DNA of 64,000 bases from Paenibacillus sp. URB8-2. GTDB taxonomy: Bacteria; Bacillota; Bacilli; Paenibacillales; Paenibacillaceae. Shown here in pieces: positions 37,970 to 45,980 of this stretch (position 1 is the first letter of the stretch; every line of letters begins with the position of its first letter). Made by a program: the position numbers and the translations under genes. The stretch spans positions 1,674,001 through 1,738,000 of the forward strand of contig NZ_AP023239.1 of the NCBI RefSeq assembly GCF_013393385.1, in the 5' to 3' direction. A model generated the notes under the pieces. That model made no database searches, was not told where the DNA came from, and worked only from the letters and a program-made list of their open reading frames with translations.

Positions 37970-38419
37970 ATGGAACAAGCTAATAATGTAAAGTGGATCC
38001 TTGCAAAAGATGAGCTCTCTCGGGAGGACGTATTGAAAGTGGAAGAAGCGCTAGGCGTTTCTTTTCCCTCCGATTATGTGGATTGCGTTGTATTGAATAA
38101 TGGCGGACAGCCTGTTCCTGATACATTTGATTTTAAAGGAAGAAGTGAAGCCGTTTTTAATTCTTTAATTGATCTTAACGTTAGGGAAAACAGAAATATT
38201 ATAGGGGTTTATAATAATTTGAAGAACCGCCTTCCGGGCAGTGTTTATCCTTTTGCGGATGATCCCTTTGGTAACTATCTGTGTTTTGATTACCATGAAG
38301 GAAATGAGCCTTCAATTGTATTCTGGGATCATGAAAAAGCTAACTTAGATAAAAATTTAGCTATAGATTATATATGTAGTTCATTTAACGTACTAATAGA
38401 CAAATTACATAAATCATAA
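37970..38419 (+). CDS. SMI1/KNR4 (SUKH) family protein, probable immunity to the WHH nuclease
   Basis: A 149-residue SUKH-fold protein: VLKVEEALGVSFPSDYVDCV near 25, LNNGGQPVP near 46, FADDPFGNYLCFDYH near 98, PSIVFWDHE near 118. This family provides immunity against many nuclease toxins, including WHH types. ATG 37970 follows GAGGAGG; a TTG six bases earlier is less likely. It is the last gene of the dynamin-HerA-nuclease operon. Confidence 0.88.
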   Translation: MEQANNVKWILAKDELSREDVLKVEEALGVSFPSDYVDCVVLNNGGQPVPDTFDFKGRSEAVFNSLIDLNVRENRNIIGVYNNLKNRLPGSVYPFADDPFGNYLCFDYHEGNEPSIVFWDHEKANLDKNLAIDYICSSFNVLIDKLHKS

Positions 38420-38453
38420 TTACTTCACTGTGAGCAATGGGGGCGGGGGACTT

Positions 38454-38537
38454 ATGAATCAGGCACATGGATACGATTATAGTCTAATTTTGGATAACCT
38501 GCTTTATCAATCTTTGGACATTATGCATTGCTATTAA
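38454..38537 (+). CDS. Possible 27-residue peptide
   Basis: ATG 38454 follows a G-rich ribosome-binding site (GGGGGCGGGGG) and the frame runs 27 codons to TAA just before a terminator. No similarity is recognised; it could be a remnant of an immunity-gene copy or a real small gene. Confidence 0.25.
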   Translation: MNQAHGYDYSLILDNLLYQSLDIMHCY

Positions 38538-38544
38538 CACTAAT

Positions 38545-38589
38545 GCGATCTTAGACATATTACCTATCTGAGATCGCTTTTATTTTTCA
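38545..38589 (+). terminator. Intrinsic terminator of the dynamin-HerA operon
   Basis: GCGATCTTAGA pairs with TCTGAGATCGC (one wobble, 11-base loop), followed by TTTTATTTTT. Confidence 0.88.
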
Positions 38590-38705
38590 AGTGCCCAAGC
38601 TGAGCTAGCATATCATTATGAAAGTAGAGAACACTGGTCGCCTGTAAAGTTAATCTTCTGGAGGAGAAATATGATTACGATAAACACTTCGGTCAGCTGC
38701 TACGG

Positions 38706-38870
38706 AGGTGCATAATGCTCAGAAGCTGGTGGTAGTTCTCAATTGTATTTGTGGTGTAGATGAGCATTCGGCGAGTATTTGAGGGATTCATTTTTCTCAT
38801 TATCTTCTTTGCTTCCTGATAATAGCCAATCTCTTTAATCCTCATCAGTCATACTCCGGCCTCTTCTGAT
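38706..38870 (-). pseudogene. IS256-type (mutator) transposase remnant
   Basis: On the minus strand one frame reads NPSNTRRMLIYTTNTIENYH then QLLSIMHLR, matching the well-known IS256 C-terminal motif RR-x-IYTTN-x-IE. No start, catalytic residues or ends remain. Two imperfect copies of CAAGTGYCCAAGC flank the region (near 38589 and 38898). The rest of 38590-39036 shows no gene beyond a 14-codon frame at 38671 with a GGAGGAG site. Confidence 0.55.
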
Positions 38871-39036
38871 TGCAGATTTGACGTTCACACTTTTTATCAA
38901 GTGTCCAAGCAGAACCCGAATATCCTTCTACAAGGAGGGGATGCCGGGTGCATGTGAAACTTGTGGTAGGCGATTCCAATGACAGAGCACATATTGCCTG
39001 TTATGATACCTTCTAGAGAAGTCAGGAGGGAGAAAA

Positions 39037-40542
39037 GTGATAGCTGTATATGCCAGAGTGAGTACGGAGGAGCAGGCGAAGCACGGGTTCAGCCTGAACG
39101 ATCAAATTCGTCAATGCCGTCAGAAAGCGGGAACGAATAAGGTGAAGGAATATGTGGATGATGGGGTATCCGGTGAATTTTTGGATAGACCGGCATTAAC
39201 CAAATTACGGGATGATATTCGAGAAGGAATTATTACTAAGATTATTTGTCTTGACCCGGATAGATTGTCTAGAAAGTTAATGAACCAACTTATCATAACT
39301 GATGAATTTGATCGGCGAGGGATAGAACTTGTTTTTGTTAATGGTGAATATTCTAAAACTCCTGAAGGGAATTTGTTTTATTCTATGCGTGGAGCTATAG
39401 CGGAGTTTGAGAAGTCAAAGATAACAGAACGTATGAGCCGGGGGAGAAAAGAAAAAGCAAGGCAAGGAAGAGTACTGCGTGATTTTCAAGTTTACGGCTA
39501 CAGTTATGATAAGGAATCAGAACAGTTTCTTGTTGATGAAGATGAGGCTGCAATAGTCAGACTAATTTTTGATTTGTTTACGCAACCCAATACAATTGTT
39601 CAAGGACTGAATGGTATAGCGTTATACTTAACCAGTAAAGGAGTACCCACAAAAAGAGGGGCTTCGATGTGGCATCGCCAAGTAGTAAGACAAATTATTA
39701 TGAACAGAGCCTATATCGGTGAATTTTATCAAAATCGCTGGAATACAGAAGGTATGTTAGGGAATAAGCACAGGAACGATGAAGAAAAGATTCCTATGAA
39801 AGAGAGACCTAAAGCCGAATGGATTCTTCTTCCGTGTCCTCCTCTAATAGACGAAGCTCAATTCGAACATGCACAAATATTATTATCGGAGTCTAGAAGG
39901 AGATGGGCTCAAAAAAGCAAACACCCATATTTATTAAGCGGTTTGTTAAGATGTGGGGACTGCGGCAATACCATGACGGGACGATTGTCAAACAATTGGG
40001 GAAAGAAAGTACCGGAATACACAGATATTAAGAACACTGCGGGAGCCAAATCAAAGGGATGTGGACGAAGAATTAAGGCTCATCTAATAGAAGAACAGGT
40101 TTGGGACCAAGTGACAACCTGGTTAAACAAACCCGATGAAATCGCTGCAGCTTTGCAGGAAGAGAAGACTAAGGAGCCTTTTGAAACTGCTGAGATTATG
40201 AGGATTGAAAAGGAAATTGAGAAAACCAAAAATGCACGAAAGAAGCTAATTAAACTCTTTGCTGTTAGTGAAGACGGTATTGCTGAAGAAGATATTCGTC
40301 AAGAATTGAAGGAGCTTACGCAGAAAGAAGAAGGTCTAAATGCTCAATTTATTGAACTTAGCCATATGTTAAATACTGCTCAAAATACAGAGTACAACAT
40401 TCATGTCTTGATGGAAGCTGTTCAACATTACTTATCTAAAGGTCAGGCAGAACTTACTTTTGAAGAGAAGCGTGATTTGATTCGTCAGGTCGTTAGAGAA
40501 ATCAGGGTCTACGAAGACTCGGTCGAGATATTTACGTTTTAA
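39037..40542 (+). CDS. Large serine recombinase, sigK-element (SpoIVCA-like) excisionase/integrase
   Basis: A 501-residue large serine recombinase. The catalytic domain opens VYARVSTEEQAKHGFS (Ser9, with Arg7), then LDPDRLSRKLMNQ and GAIAEFEKSKITERMSRG near 128. A recombinase domain with MNRAYIGEFYQNRW follows, then a zinc ribbon (LLRCGDCGNTMTG near 306 with the second cysteine in KGCGRR), and a C-terminal coiled coil at ~380-450. GTG 39037 follows AGGAGGGAG. The gene stops 3 bases before sigK 3' copy A, the same intimate link of recombinase and sigK half-gene as in Bacillus skin elements, where mother-cell recombination rebuilds sigK. Probable expression in the sporulating mother cell is inferred from that analogy. 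Confidence 0.9.
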   Translation: MIAVYARVSTEEQAKHGFSLNDQIRQCRQKAGTNKVKEYVDDGVSGEFLDRPALTKLRDDIREGIITKIICLDPDRLSRKLMNQLIITDEFDRRGIELVFVNGEYSKTPEGNLFYSMRGAIAEFEKSKITERMSRGRKEKARQGRVLRDFQVYGYSYDKESEQFLVDEDEAAIVRLIFDLFTQPNTIVQGLNGIALYLTSKGVPTKRGASMWHRQVVRQIIMNRAYIGEFYQNRWNTEGMLGNKHRNDEEKIPMKERPKAEWILLPCPPLIDEAQFEHAQILLSESRRRWAQKSKHPYLLSGLLRCGDCGNTMTGRLSNNWGKKVPEYTDIKNTAGAKSKGCGRRIKAHLIEEQVWDQVTTWLNKPDEIAAALQEEKTKEPFETAEIMRIEKEIEKTKNARKKLIKLFAVSEDGIAEEDIRQELKELTQKEEGLNAQFIELSHMLNTAQNTEYNIHVLMEAVQHYLSKGQAELTFEEKRDLIRQVVREIRVYEDSVEIFTF

Positions 40543-40575
40543 AATATGCGCACTAATGACATCGAGAAAGAAATT
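40543..40575 (+). other. Predicted right attachment boundary of the skin-like element
   Basis: SigK-like coding sequence begins between the recombinase stop and about 40562 ([11 protein letters not shown]). The exact crossover cannot be set without the left end. An AATGA at 40554-40558 resembles the short core used by the B. subtilis element, but may be chance. Confidence 0.45.
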
Positions 40576-40934
40576 CTGATGCATCTGCGCTCGCTTAAAA
40601 AGACCCGCAAGGACGTGTCACTACATGATCCCATCGGGAGCGATAAAGAGGGCAACGAAATCACCTTGATCGATATCCTAGGGTCCGATACGGACGATGT
40701 TATCAAGGAAGTCGATCTCAAGATTGAGAAGAGCAAGATCTACCGCAACCTTGACATCCTGGATGATCGGGAAAAGAGGTGGTGGTCGGCCGATTCGGCC
40801 TCGACACCGGAGGCGAGGAGCGGACACAGCGCGAAATCGCCAAGGAGCTGGGCATCAGCCGCAGCTACGTGTCGCGGATCGAGAAGCGGGCTCTCATGAA
40901 GCTATATCATGAATTTTATAAAGCGAAGAGATAG
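40546..40934 (+). pseudogene. sigK: sigK 3' part, copy A, with a one-base deletion
   Basis: This is the C-terminal part of sporulation sigma factor SigK (sigma regions 2.4 end to 4). The frame from ATG 40546 reads [20 protein letters not shown], then HDPIG and [10 protein letters not shown], exactly SigK. At 40772-40775 there are four A residues where copy B (63071-63075) has five; the frame is lost there. The remainder, read one base over, is perfect SigK region 4 ([20 protein letters not shown], then [13 protein letters not shown]) ending at TAG 40934. Excision of the upstream element should join the 5' half here. Either mother-cell SigK is truncated, or this is a recent mutation or homopolymer reading error. 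Confidence 0.85.
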
Positions 40935-40978
40935 AGAGCGGGGGATGCCTCGACAACAGATCTCAAGGCTTATCTGAT

Positions 40979-41023
40979 AAGGGGCGTTCTTGCTGCCGTT
41001 TTACGGCCGGCGGGAAGCCCCTT
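40979..41023. terminator. Hairpin after sigK copy A
   Basis: AAGGGGC pairs with GCCCCTT, with an inner CCGT/ACGG stem. It stands 45 bases after the sigK stop; no T-run follows, so termination strength is uncertain. The interval 40935-41413 otherwise holds a small stem at 41049-41063 and a basic 75-codon minus-strand frame (41190-40963, starting MAKKRFHRRF) with only a weak ribosome-binding site; I do not call it a gene. Confidence 0.4.
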
Positions 41024-41257
41024 GCGTCTGTAATATGACTAGTACAAACAGCCTGCGAGGCTGCATTGCCGGAATGCGGTTTAGGTCTTTTACCTCTCAT
41101 ACGAAAGAACCGGCGTTTTCCAGTTGTACGACGGAAATGCGCAATGGTTCGAAAGCCTTTGAAGCGTCTGTGGAATCGTTTTTTTGCCATGTTAAACGTC
41201 CTGATGGTATGGAATTTTTATAACCATAGTCTCAAATCAAAATAATGCTAAAGTAAT

Positions 41258-41286
41258 TTGTTTCCATATAACCAAAGCGGTTTAAT
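41258..41286 (+). promoter_or_regulatory. Candidate promoter of the Tad/type VII cluster
   Basis: TTGTTT and TTTAAT are separated by 17 bases in an AT-rich pocket before the first gene (GTG 41414). It is the only promoter-like pair seen before the long run of closely spaced + strand genes. Confidence 0.35.
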
Positions 41287-41413
41287 ATAAGAAGATTCAG
41301 CAACTTCCATTATTTCTCAGTCCCGACCTATACATCTCCCGCCTAGGGCCATGAATGTGGTTCCTACAAGTGGACTAGCCGCAGCTTCTTGCCTATTACA
41401 TAAGGAGGACCCC

Positions 41414-42805
41414 GTGAGACTGTTATTAATCGCAGGCGGTTACGGAGCCGTCGCACGCCAGTACATAACAAGCATGACCGAAGTGATTAACGACGAGGAG
41501 CTTATACTCGGTAGCGCGGCCCGGTATATCACGGAATCCGCACCGGAGCCGGATGGCATCCTGGTCACCGATGAAGCGTTGACTATGAACACAGAGAAGG
41601 ACAGGCGCGATCTGGAGGCCCTTATATCCGGACTCGCCGCCTATCGGCCGTCTCCCGTACCGGTGGTTCTTGTGACCGCCGACAGCTGGAAGCTCAAGGA
41701 ATGGGAAGGTCTCTGCGCCAAGTATCCCCAGATTAGGATCGTTGTCAGCGACTACATACGGGTAACGCCGGAGCTGGTCGGTCAAGGAATAAGCCTGGCC
41801 GGCTCAGCAGGAGCCCGATCGGCCGGAGCCGCGCGCATGGGAGAGCGCGAGACCACCGCCGGACGGGACGCAGTAAAAGGAAAGGAGCCGGAAGCCTCCC
41901 CTTCCCGGAAATCTTTTCTCGACCGCTTCCGGCCAAAGCCGAAAGAACGGAATACGCCGGAGCCGACGGACGCGTTGACGCGGGAAATTAACCGGATCAG
42001 CCTGGGCATTAGCCGGGTCGTTGCTGTAATCGGGCATCGCGGCAGCGGGGTGACGAGCACCGCCGTCAACTTGGCCAGCGAAGCTGGCAGGCGGGGATTA
42101 ACCGCGCTGATCGTCGATCTGGATATCGACTACCGGAGCACGAACATGTACTTCGGAAGCTTCCATGAAACGACGAAGCGGGACGAGGACATCAACGCTT
42201 CCCTGATCCGGACGCTGGCCCGGCCGCAGGATTATGCGGCGACGGCTTTTCCGATTAATGCAAACGTTTGGCTGACCGGACTGGGATACGGATTCGACGA
42301 TTCGAGACTGATCGGCCAGTTTGTGACCGAAGCCCGGTTGACCGGCCTTTTATCCCTGCTGCGGAACCGGTTCAACCTGATCGTGCTTGATCTGCCGCTC
42401 GACCTGCTGGGACAGTACAGCGAAATCATGATACATGCCGACAGCTTTGGGTTATGCGTGCCCAATGATTTGTATTCTGTGCTGAGCACGCTGCGAAATG
42501 TGGAGAACGGGCTGCACAAGGAACAGGCGGCCTATCTCAATGCGAAGTCGAAGCTCGTGGTCACCAAATATAACGACAGGTCCCGTTTTCAGGGAGGGAT
42601 TTTTACGCCGGAGTCGGTGTGCCGGGTGCTCACCTCGGGGCTGATGGACAGCTTTACGTATGAGATGAAAGTGGCGGGTCACGTCCCTTACAGCAGCGAC
42701 TTCGACTCGCAGATCGAGTCCGATGTGCCGCTTGTGTACACCAGTGCCCATTACGAGCGCGCCTACGGAAACATTCTGCTTAGATTACTGGAGGGAACGG
42801 GATAA
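41414..42805 (+). CDS. TadZ/CpaE-like MinD/ParA-family protein 1
   Basis: A 463-residue two-part protein: an N-terminal receiver-like alpha/beta domain (RLLLIAGGYGAVARQYI ... VVLVTADSW ... IRIVVSDYI), a linker rich in Arg, Glu and Pro, and a C-terminal MinD/ParA domain. Its P-loop (VIGHRGSGVTSTAVN near 205) lacks the usual lysine, as many TadZ/CpaE proteins have divergent loops; DLDIDYRS near 233 and IVLDLPLDLLG near 324 follow. GTG 41414 was chosen: AAGGAGG (41402-41408) stands 5 bases before it. TadZ-like proteins place the Tad apparatus at a cell site. First gene of the cluster; the next starts directly after its stop. Confidence 0.78.
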   Translation: MRLLLIAGGYGAVARQYITSMTEVINDEELILGSAARYITESAPEPDGILVTDEALTMNTEKDRRDLEALISGLAAYRPSPVPVVLVTADSWKLKEWEGLCAKYPQIRIVVSDYIRVTPELVGQGISLAGSAGARSAGAARMGERETTAGRDAVKGKEPEASPSRKSFLDRFRPKPKERNTPEPTDALTREINRISLGISRVVAVIGHRGSGVTSTAVNLASEAGRRGLTALIVDLDIDYRSTNMYFGSFHETTKRDEDINASLIRTLARPQDYAATAFPINANVWLTGLGYGFDDSRLIGQFVTEARLTGLLSLLRNRFNLIVLDLPLDLLGQYSEIMIHADSFGLCVPNDLYSVLSTLRNVENGLHKEQAAYLNAKSKLVVTKYNDRSRFQGGIFTPESVCRVLTSGLMDSFTYEMKVAGHVPYSSDFDSQIESDVPLVYTSAHYERAYGNILLRLLEGTG

Positions 42806-43687
42806 ATGGATTTGAGCGGTCTCAAGAATGCGGCTCCGAACAGACAGCTGTTCAAGCGGGGGGCGGCTCTGCTTTTCAGCCTGATCATCATCGTGGTTTC
42901 CTATCTTGCCATCACTAAGGCCAGCAAGGACGCCAACGATGTCGTCGCGGTGCTCCGGGTCAAGCCGAGCGAGGGCATTCCCGCCTTTGCCCAGCTGAAC
43001 GACAACCTGATCGAGAAATACAGCATTATCCGAAAGGAATACACCGACGATATGGTGCTGGCGGAGGATCTAGACGAGGTCAAGGGTAAGCTTACGGCCA
43101 ATTTTCTCCGGAAAAACACAGTGCTCTACAAGGACCAGCTGATCGACGAGAAGCCGCAAAAGAACGAGTGGCTGTACCAGGTGCAGGACGACAACGAGGT
43201 GCTGACCCTGCCGTACAACTTTCTGGAAGTCGGAGGCGACATCCTGATGCCGGGCGACCGGGTGCGGATCCGGGTGACCTATGACGTCGATTCGGCCGGC
43301 GGAAGCGGCGGCAATCCGAATGCCGTGTATTCGCAGTCTCCGAACAAGGTGAAGAAGACGGAGGTTCTGTTCGACAGCATCGTCGTCAAGGACATGCTGA
43401 ACGTGAACAGCCACTCCATTTACGAAGTGTATAAGGAAGTCCAGAAGCTGGACGAGAACAAGAAGCAGGATGTGATGAAGAGCAAGGAATTTCTGAAGAA
43501 CATTCAACCGCGGGCGCTGCTGCTGGAAGGAACGACCGAACAGATCAACAAGTTCGCCAAATATAAGGGACTGGACGGCAACTCCTTCCTGATTACAATA
43601 CTAAGCCGGAAGGACAGTGATGTCATCGTCGATCAGCTGCCCACCTTGGAGAAAGAGGTGGAGTCATGGATCGGAAGCGACGAATAG
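42806..43687 (+). CDS. CpaB/RcpC-like SAF-domain membrane protein
   Basis: A 293-residue protein with an N-terminal membrane anchor (LLFSLIIIVVSYLAIT, ~23-38) and an external part that begins with a SAF-type segment (VLRVKPSEGIPAFAQL, then FLRKNTVLYKDQLID) followed by LPYNFLEVGGDILMPGDRVR, the order found in CpaB/FlgA-like pilus assembly proteins. The start abuts the preceding stop, and the 3' end overlaps the next gene by 22 bases. Expected place: outer face of the membrane, in the pilus or secretion base. Confidence 0.75.
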   Translation: MDLSGLKNAAPNRQLFKRGAALLFSLIIIVVSYLAITKASKDANDVVAVLRVKPSEGIPAFAQLNDNLIEKYSIIRKEYTDDMVLAEDLDEVKGKLTANFLRKNTVLYKDQLIDEKPQKNEWLYQVQDDNEVLTLPYNFLEVGGDILMPGDRVRIRVTYDVDSAGGSGGNPNAVYSQSPNKVKKTEVLFDSIVVKDMLNVNSHSIYEVYKEVQKLDENKKQDVMKSKEFLKNIQPRALLLEGTTEQINKFAKYKGLDGNSFLITILSRKDSDVIVDQLPTLEKEVESWIGSDE

Positions 43688-44493
43688 GGCTGGATAGCAT
43701 TTTTCAGAAAATATCGTCCAAAGACCTTGTCGGCGCGGAGCTCCAGGAGAGCAGCCTGATTTACAGCGTGGTGGGCTTTGTTCCTGCGACCGACTTCGTC
43801 GACAACGCGCTGCTGATCAGTAATCTTGCGTATCTGGTTTCGCAGAAAGGCCTGAATACGTGCGTGGTCGACCTGAAGGTATTCTATCCGAATCTATATC
43901 AGCATCTCGATAGCGCCCCTCCCAAAAAAGGGAGCGGATTGATCAAGGTGCTCAAGAGCGACAAGGTCGATTTCCGGGACGAGCTGATCACTACCAAATA
44001 CGAAAGGCTGTATCTACTGTCCCCCAGCCCGCAGGATTTAATGGAGGAATATTTCGACTTTGAGTTCGGCCACCTGGAGCGCGTCATCGACACGCTGAAA
44101 GGTATGTTCGATATCGTGCTGATCGATATCCCGAACAACCCGCCGCTGGAGTTCTGCCTGGGCGCGATGAAGTACTGCCATATCGGGTATTTTACGGCCG
44201 CCGAGCGGATGGAAGCCACGGTCAATATGGTCAAGCTGCTGGATTTCGCCCAGTCGGTCGGCATCAGCACCGCCAAATTCATGAGCGTCATTATGATGAA
44301 CCTGCAGAACCTCGAGTTCGATTACAAGGTGATGAGGGAGATGGGCTTTCATATCGCCGCTGCTCTTCCGCTGGTGAAGGATGCCACCGTCTGCGCCCAT
44401 GAAGGCAGGCTGTATATCAAGGACAGTGCGATCGTCAACAAATTCTTCAAGAAGGATATTCAGAAACTGGCCGACCGGCTGGCGGACCAATAA
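43666..44493 (+). CDS. MinD/ParA-fold protein 2, P-loop lost
   Basis: A 275-residue MinD-like protein. Strands IYSVVGFVPATDFVDNALLI, CVVDLKVFYPN and IVLIDIPNNPP follow the ParA fold, but the Walker A loop is absent (VPATDFVDN), so it probably does not hydrolyse ATP. It may pair with the first MinD-like protein. ATG 43666 sits after AGAGGTGGAG inside the preceding gene. Confidence 0.72.
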   Translation: MDRKRRIGLDSIFQKISSKDLVGAELQESSLIYSVVGFVPATDFVDNALLISNLAYLVSQKGLNTCVVDLKVFYPNLYQHLDSAPPKKGSGLIKVLKSDKVDFRDELITTKYERLYLLSPSPQDLMEEYFDFEFGHLERVIDTLKGMFDIVLIDIPNNPPLEFCLGAMKYCHIGYFTAAERMEATVNMVKLLDFAQSVGISTAKFMSVIMMNLQNLEFDYKVMREMGFHIAAALPLVKDATVCAHEGRLYIKDSAIVNKFFKKDIQKLADRLADQ

Positions 44494-44507
44494 AGGGAGA
44501 GAGAGCC

Positions 44508-45980
44508 TTGCTGACACGCGGGAAAATCAGCGATATGCAGCAAAAGGTGCTGCACCAGGTCCAACCGAAGGAGAACCTGGAGGAACTGGCCAGCAAGTAT
44601 ACGACCATTAGCTTTGAGGAAGCGCTCGAGCTGTGCCAGAAATACATCACGAAAATTACGACCCACGCCTACCGGCGCGAAACCGATCCGGCCCGCAAGC
44701 GGGAGATGACGAAGGCCTATATCAACGAATTCGTGGATTCGCAGATGCCTTCGGTCGAAGGGTATCGCGAGCTGCCGCAGCTCAAGAGCGCGCTGATCAA
44801 CGAGATTACACATTACGGCCCGATCACTGAAGCGATGGAGGACCCGTCGATCGATGAGATCCGTGCCAACGGCCCGGACCAGATCTTCGTGGAGAGCGGG
44901 GGTAAATCAATCCCGTGGGATCAGCATTTTACCGACCGGGAGCACATGGAGCGGATTATCGCCAAGCTGATCGGCGTTTCGAAGATGCGGCTGATTCCGA
45001 AGATTCCGATGGTCAACGCCAGAACGATCGAAGGCTACCGCGTCAATGCGACCCATGCCGAGATTTCGCCGTACGGGCAGCCGGCCTTTGTAATCCGGAA
45101 ATTCAGTAAGAAAAGCATTAATCCGAAAATGCTTGTCGAGAGCGAATCGTTCTCCGCCAATATGTACAAGCTGCTATCGCTTATCCCCAAATCGGATTTG
45201 TCCTGGATCACGGTGGGACCGACCGGCAGCGGAAAAACAACCTTGAACGAAATTCTGGTCAAGGAAATCAACCCGATGCAGCGCATCATCACGATTGAAA
45301 ATCCCTCGGAAATGCGCCTCATCCAACGGGAAGGCGGCAGCGAGCACGGGCGGGTACTCAATGATGTACTTCAATACGAATCGGTGCCGGAGGACGATGA
45401 CGCAAGCCCGGCGACGATGGAGAATCTGCTCATCAACGCGATGCGGCAGTCGCCGCACTGGATCGGTCCGGGAGAGCTGCGGACGCCGGGAGAATTTGCC
45501 ACGGCGCTGCGGGCCGCCCAGACGGGGCATTACTTCTTCTCGACGCTTCACGCGGAGGGCGACAAGGAGGCGATTTACCGCTTCCTGACCGCATACCTGA
45601 TGGCCTCCAACGAACCGGCGGAGCTGGCGCTCCGCAACATCTGCAGCGCCGTCAAATTCGTTATTTTTCAGGAGAAGCTGGCGGACGGCACCCGTAAGGT
45701 CACTTCGATTTCCGAGGTACTGGGCGCCGACGGGCTGAACCCGGTCATTAACCAGATCTACCGGTTCGAGTACGACGACGTCATCGAGGAATGGGCCGGG
45801 GATAAGAAAATCATCCGCATTTCCGGACGGCACCGCCGGGTCGGCAAACTGTCGGAGAAGGTTCAGCAGCTGATGATCAAGGCCGGGATTAAGCGCAGCC
45901 GGTTCGAGCTGTTTACGACCGATCCGGCGAGGGATGAAACGGAGGTGTACTCCTTAAGTGAATACGCCTTTAGTCACTAG
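44508..45980 (+). CDS. cpaF: CpaF/TadA-like secretion ATPase
   Basis: A 490-residue type II/IV secretion hexameric ATPase. Walker A VGPTGSGKTTLNEI is near 237, the Asp-box-like RIITIENPSEMRLI near 262, Walker B region WIGPGELRTPGEFATALRAA near 321, and the His box YFFSTLHAEGDKEA near 343. In Walker B the usual GE(I/V)R is present as GELR. It powers assembly of Tad/Flp-like pili through the TadB/TadC pair that follows. TTG 44508 behind GGGAGAGAGAG is the likely start. It overlaps the next gene by 23 bases. Confidence 0.92.
   Translation: MLTRGKISDMQQKVLHQVQPKENLEELASKYTTISFEEALELCQKYITKITTHAYRRETDPARKREMTKAYINEFVDSQMPSVEGYRELPQLKSALINEITHYGPITEAMEDPSIDEIRANGPDQIFVESGGKSIPWDQHFTDREHMERIIAKLIGVSKMRLIPKIPMVNARTIEGYRVNATHAEISPYGQPAFVIRKFSKKSINPKMLVESESFSANMYKLLSLIPKSDLSWITVGPTGSGKTTLNEILVKEINPMQRIITIENPSEMRLIQREGGSEHGRVLNDVLQYESVPEDDDASPATMENLLINAMRQSPHWIGPGELRTPGEFATALRAAQTGHYFFSTLHAEGDKEAIYRFLTAYLMASNEPAELALRNICSAVKFVIFQEKLADGTRKVTSISEVLGADGLNPVINQIYRFEYDDVIEEWAGDKKIIRISGRHRRVGKLSEKVQQLMIKAGIKRSRFELFTTDPARDETEVYSLSEYAFSH

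Noticed and set aside
38587..38910. Imperfect CAAGTGYCCAAGC repeats as CRISPR or attachment sites
   Set aside because: Only two copies, 300 bases apart, with unlike surroundings; no spacer-repeat regularity and no match at the sigK boundary.
40697..40912. 71-codon frame within sigK copy A
   Set aside because: Out-of-frame reading of sigK; Arg-rich artefact.
40963..41190. 75-codon basic minus-strand frame starting MAKKRFHRRF
   Set aside because: Weak ribosome-binding site, low-complexity Arg/Lys start, overlaps hairpin sequence; could be real but evidence is too thin to call a gene.
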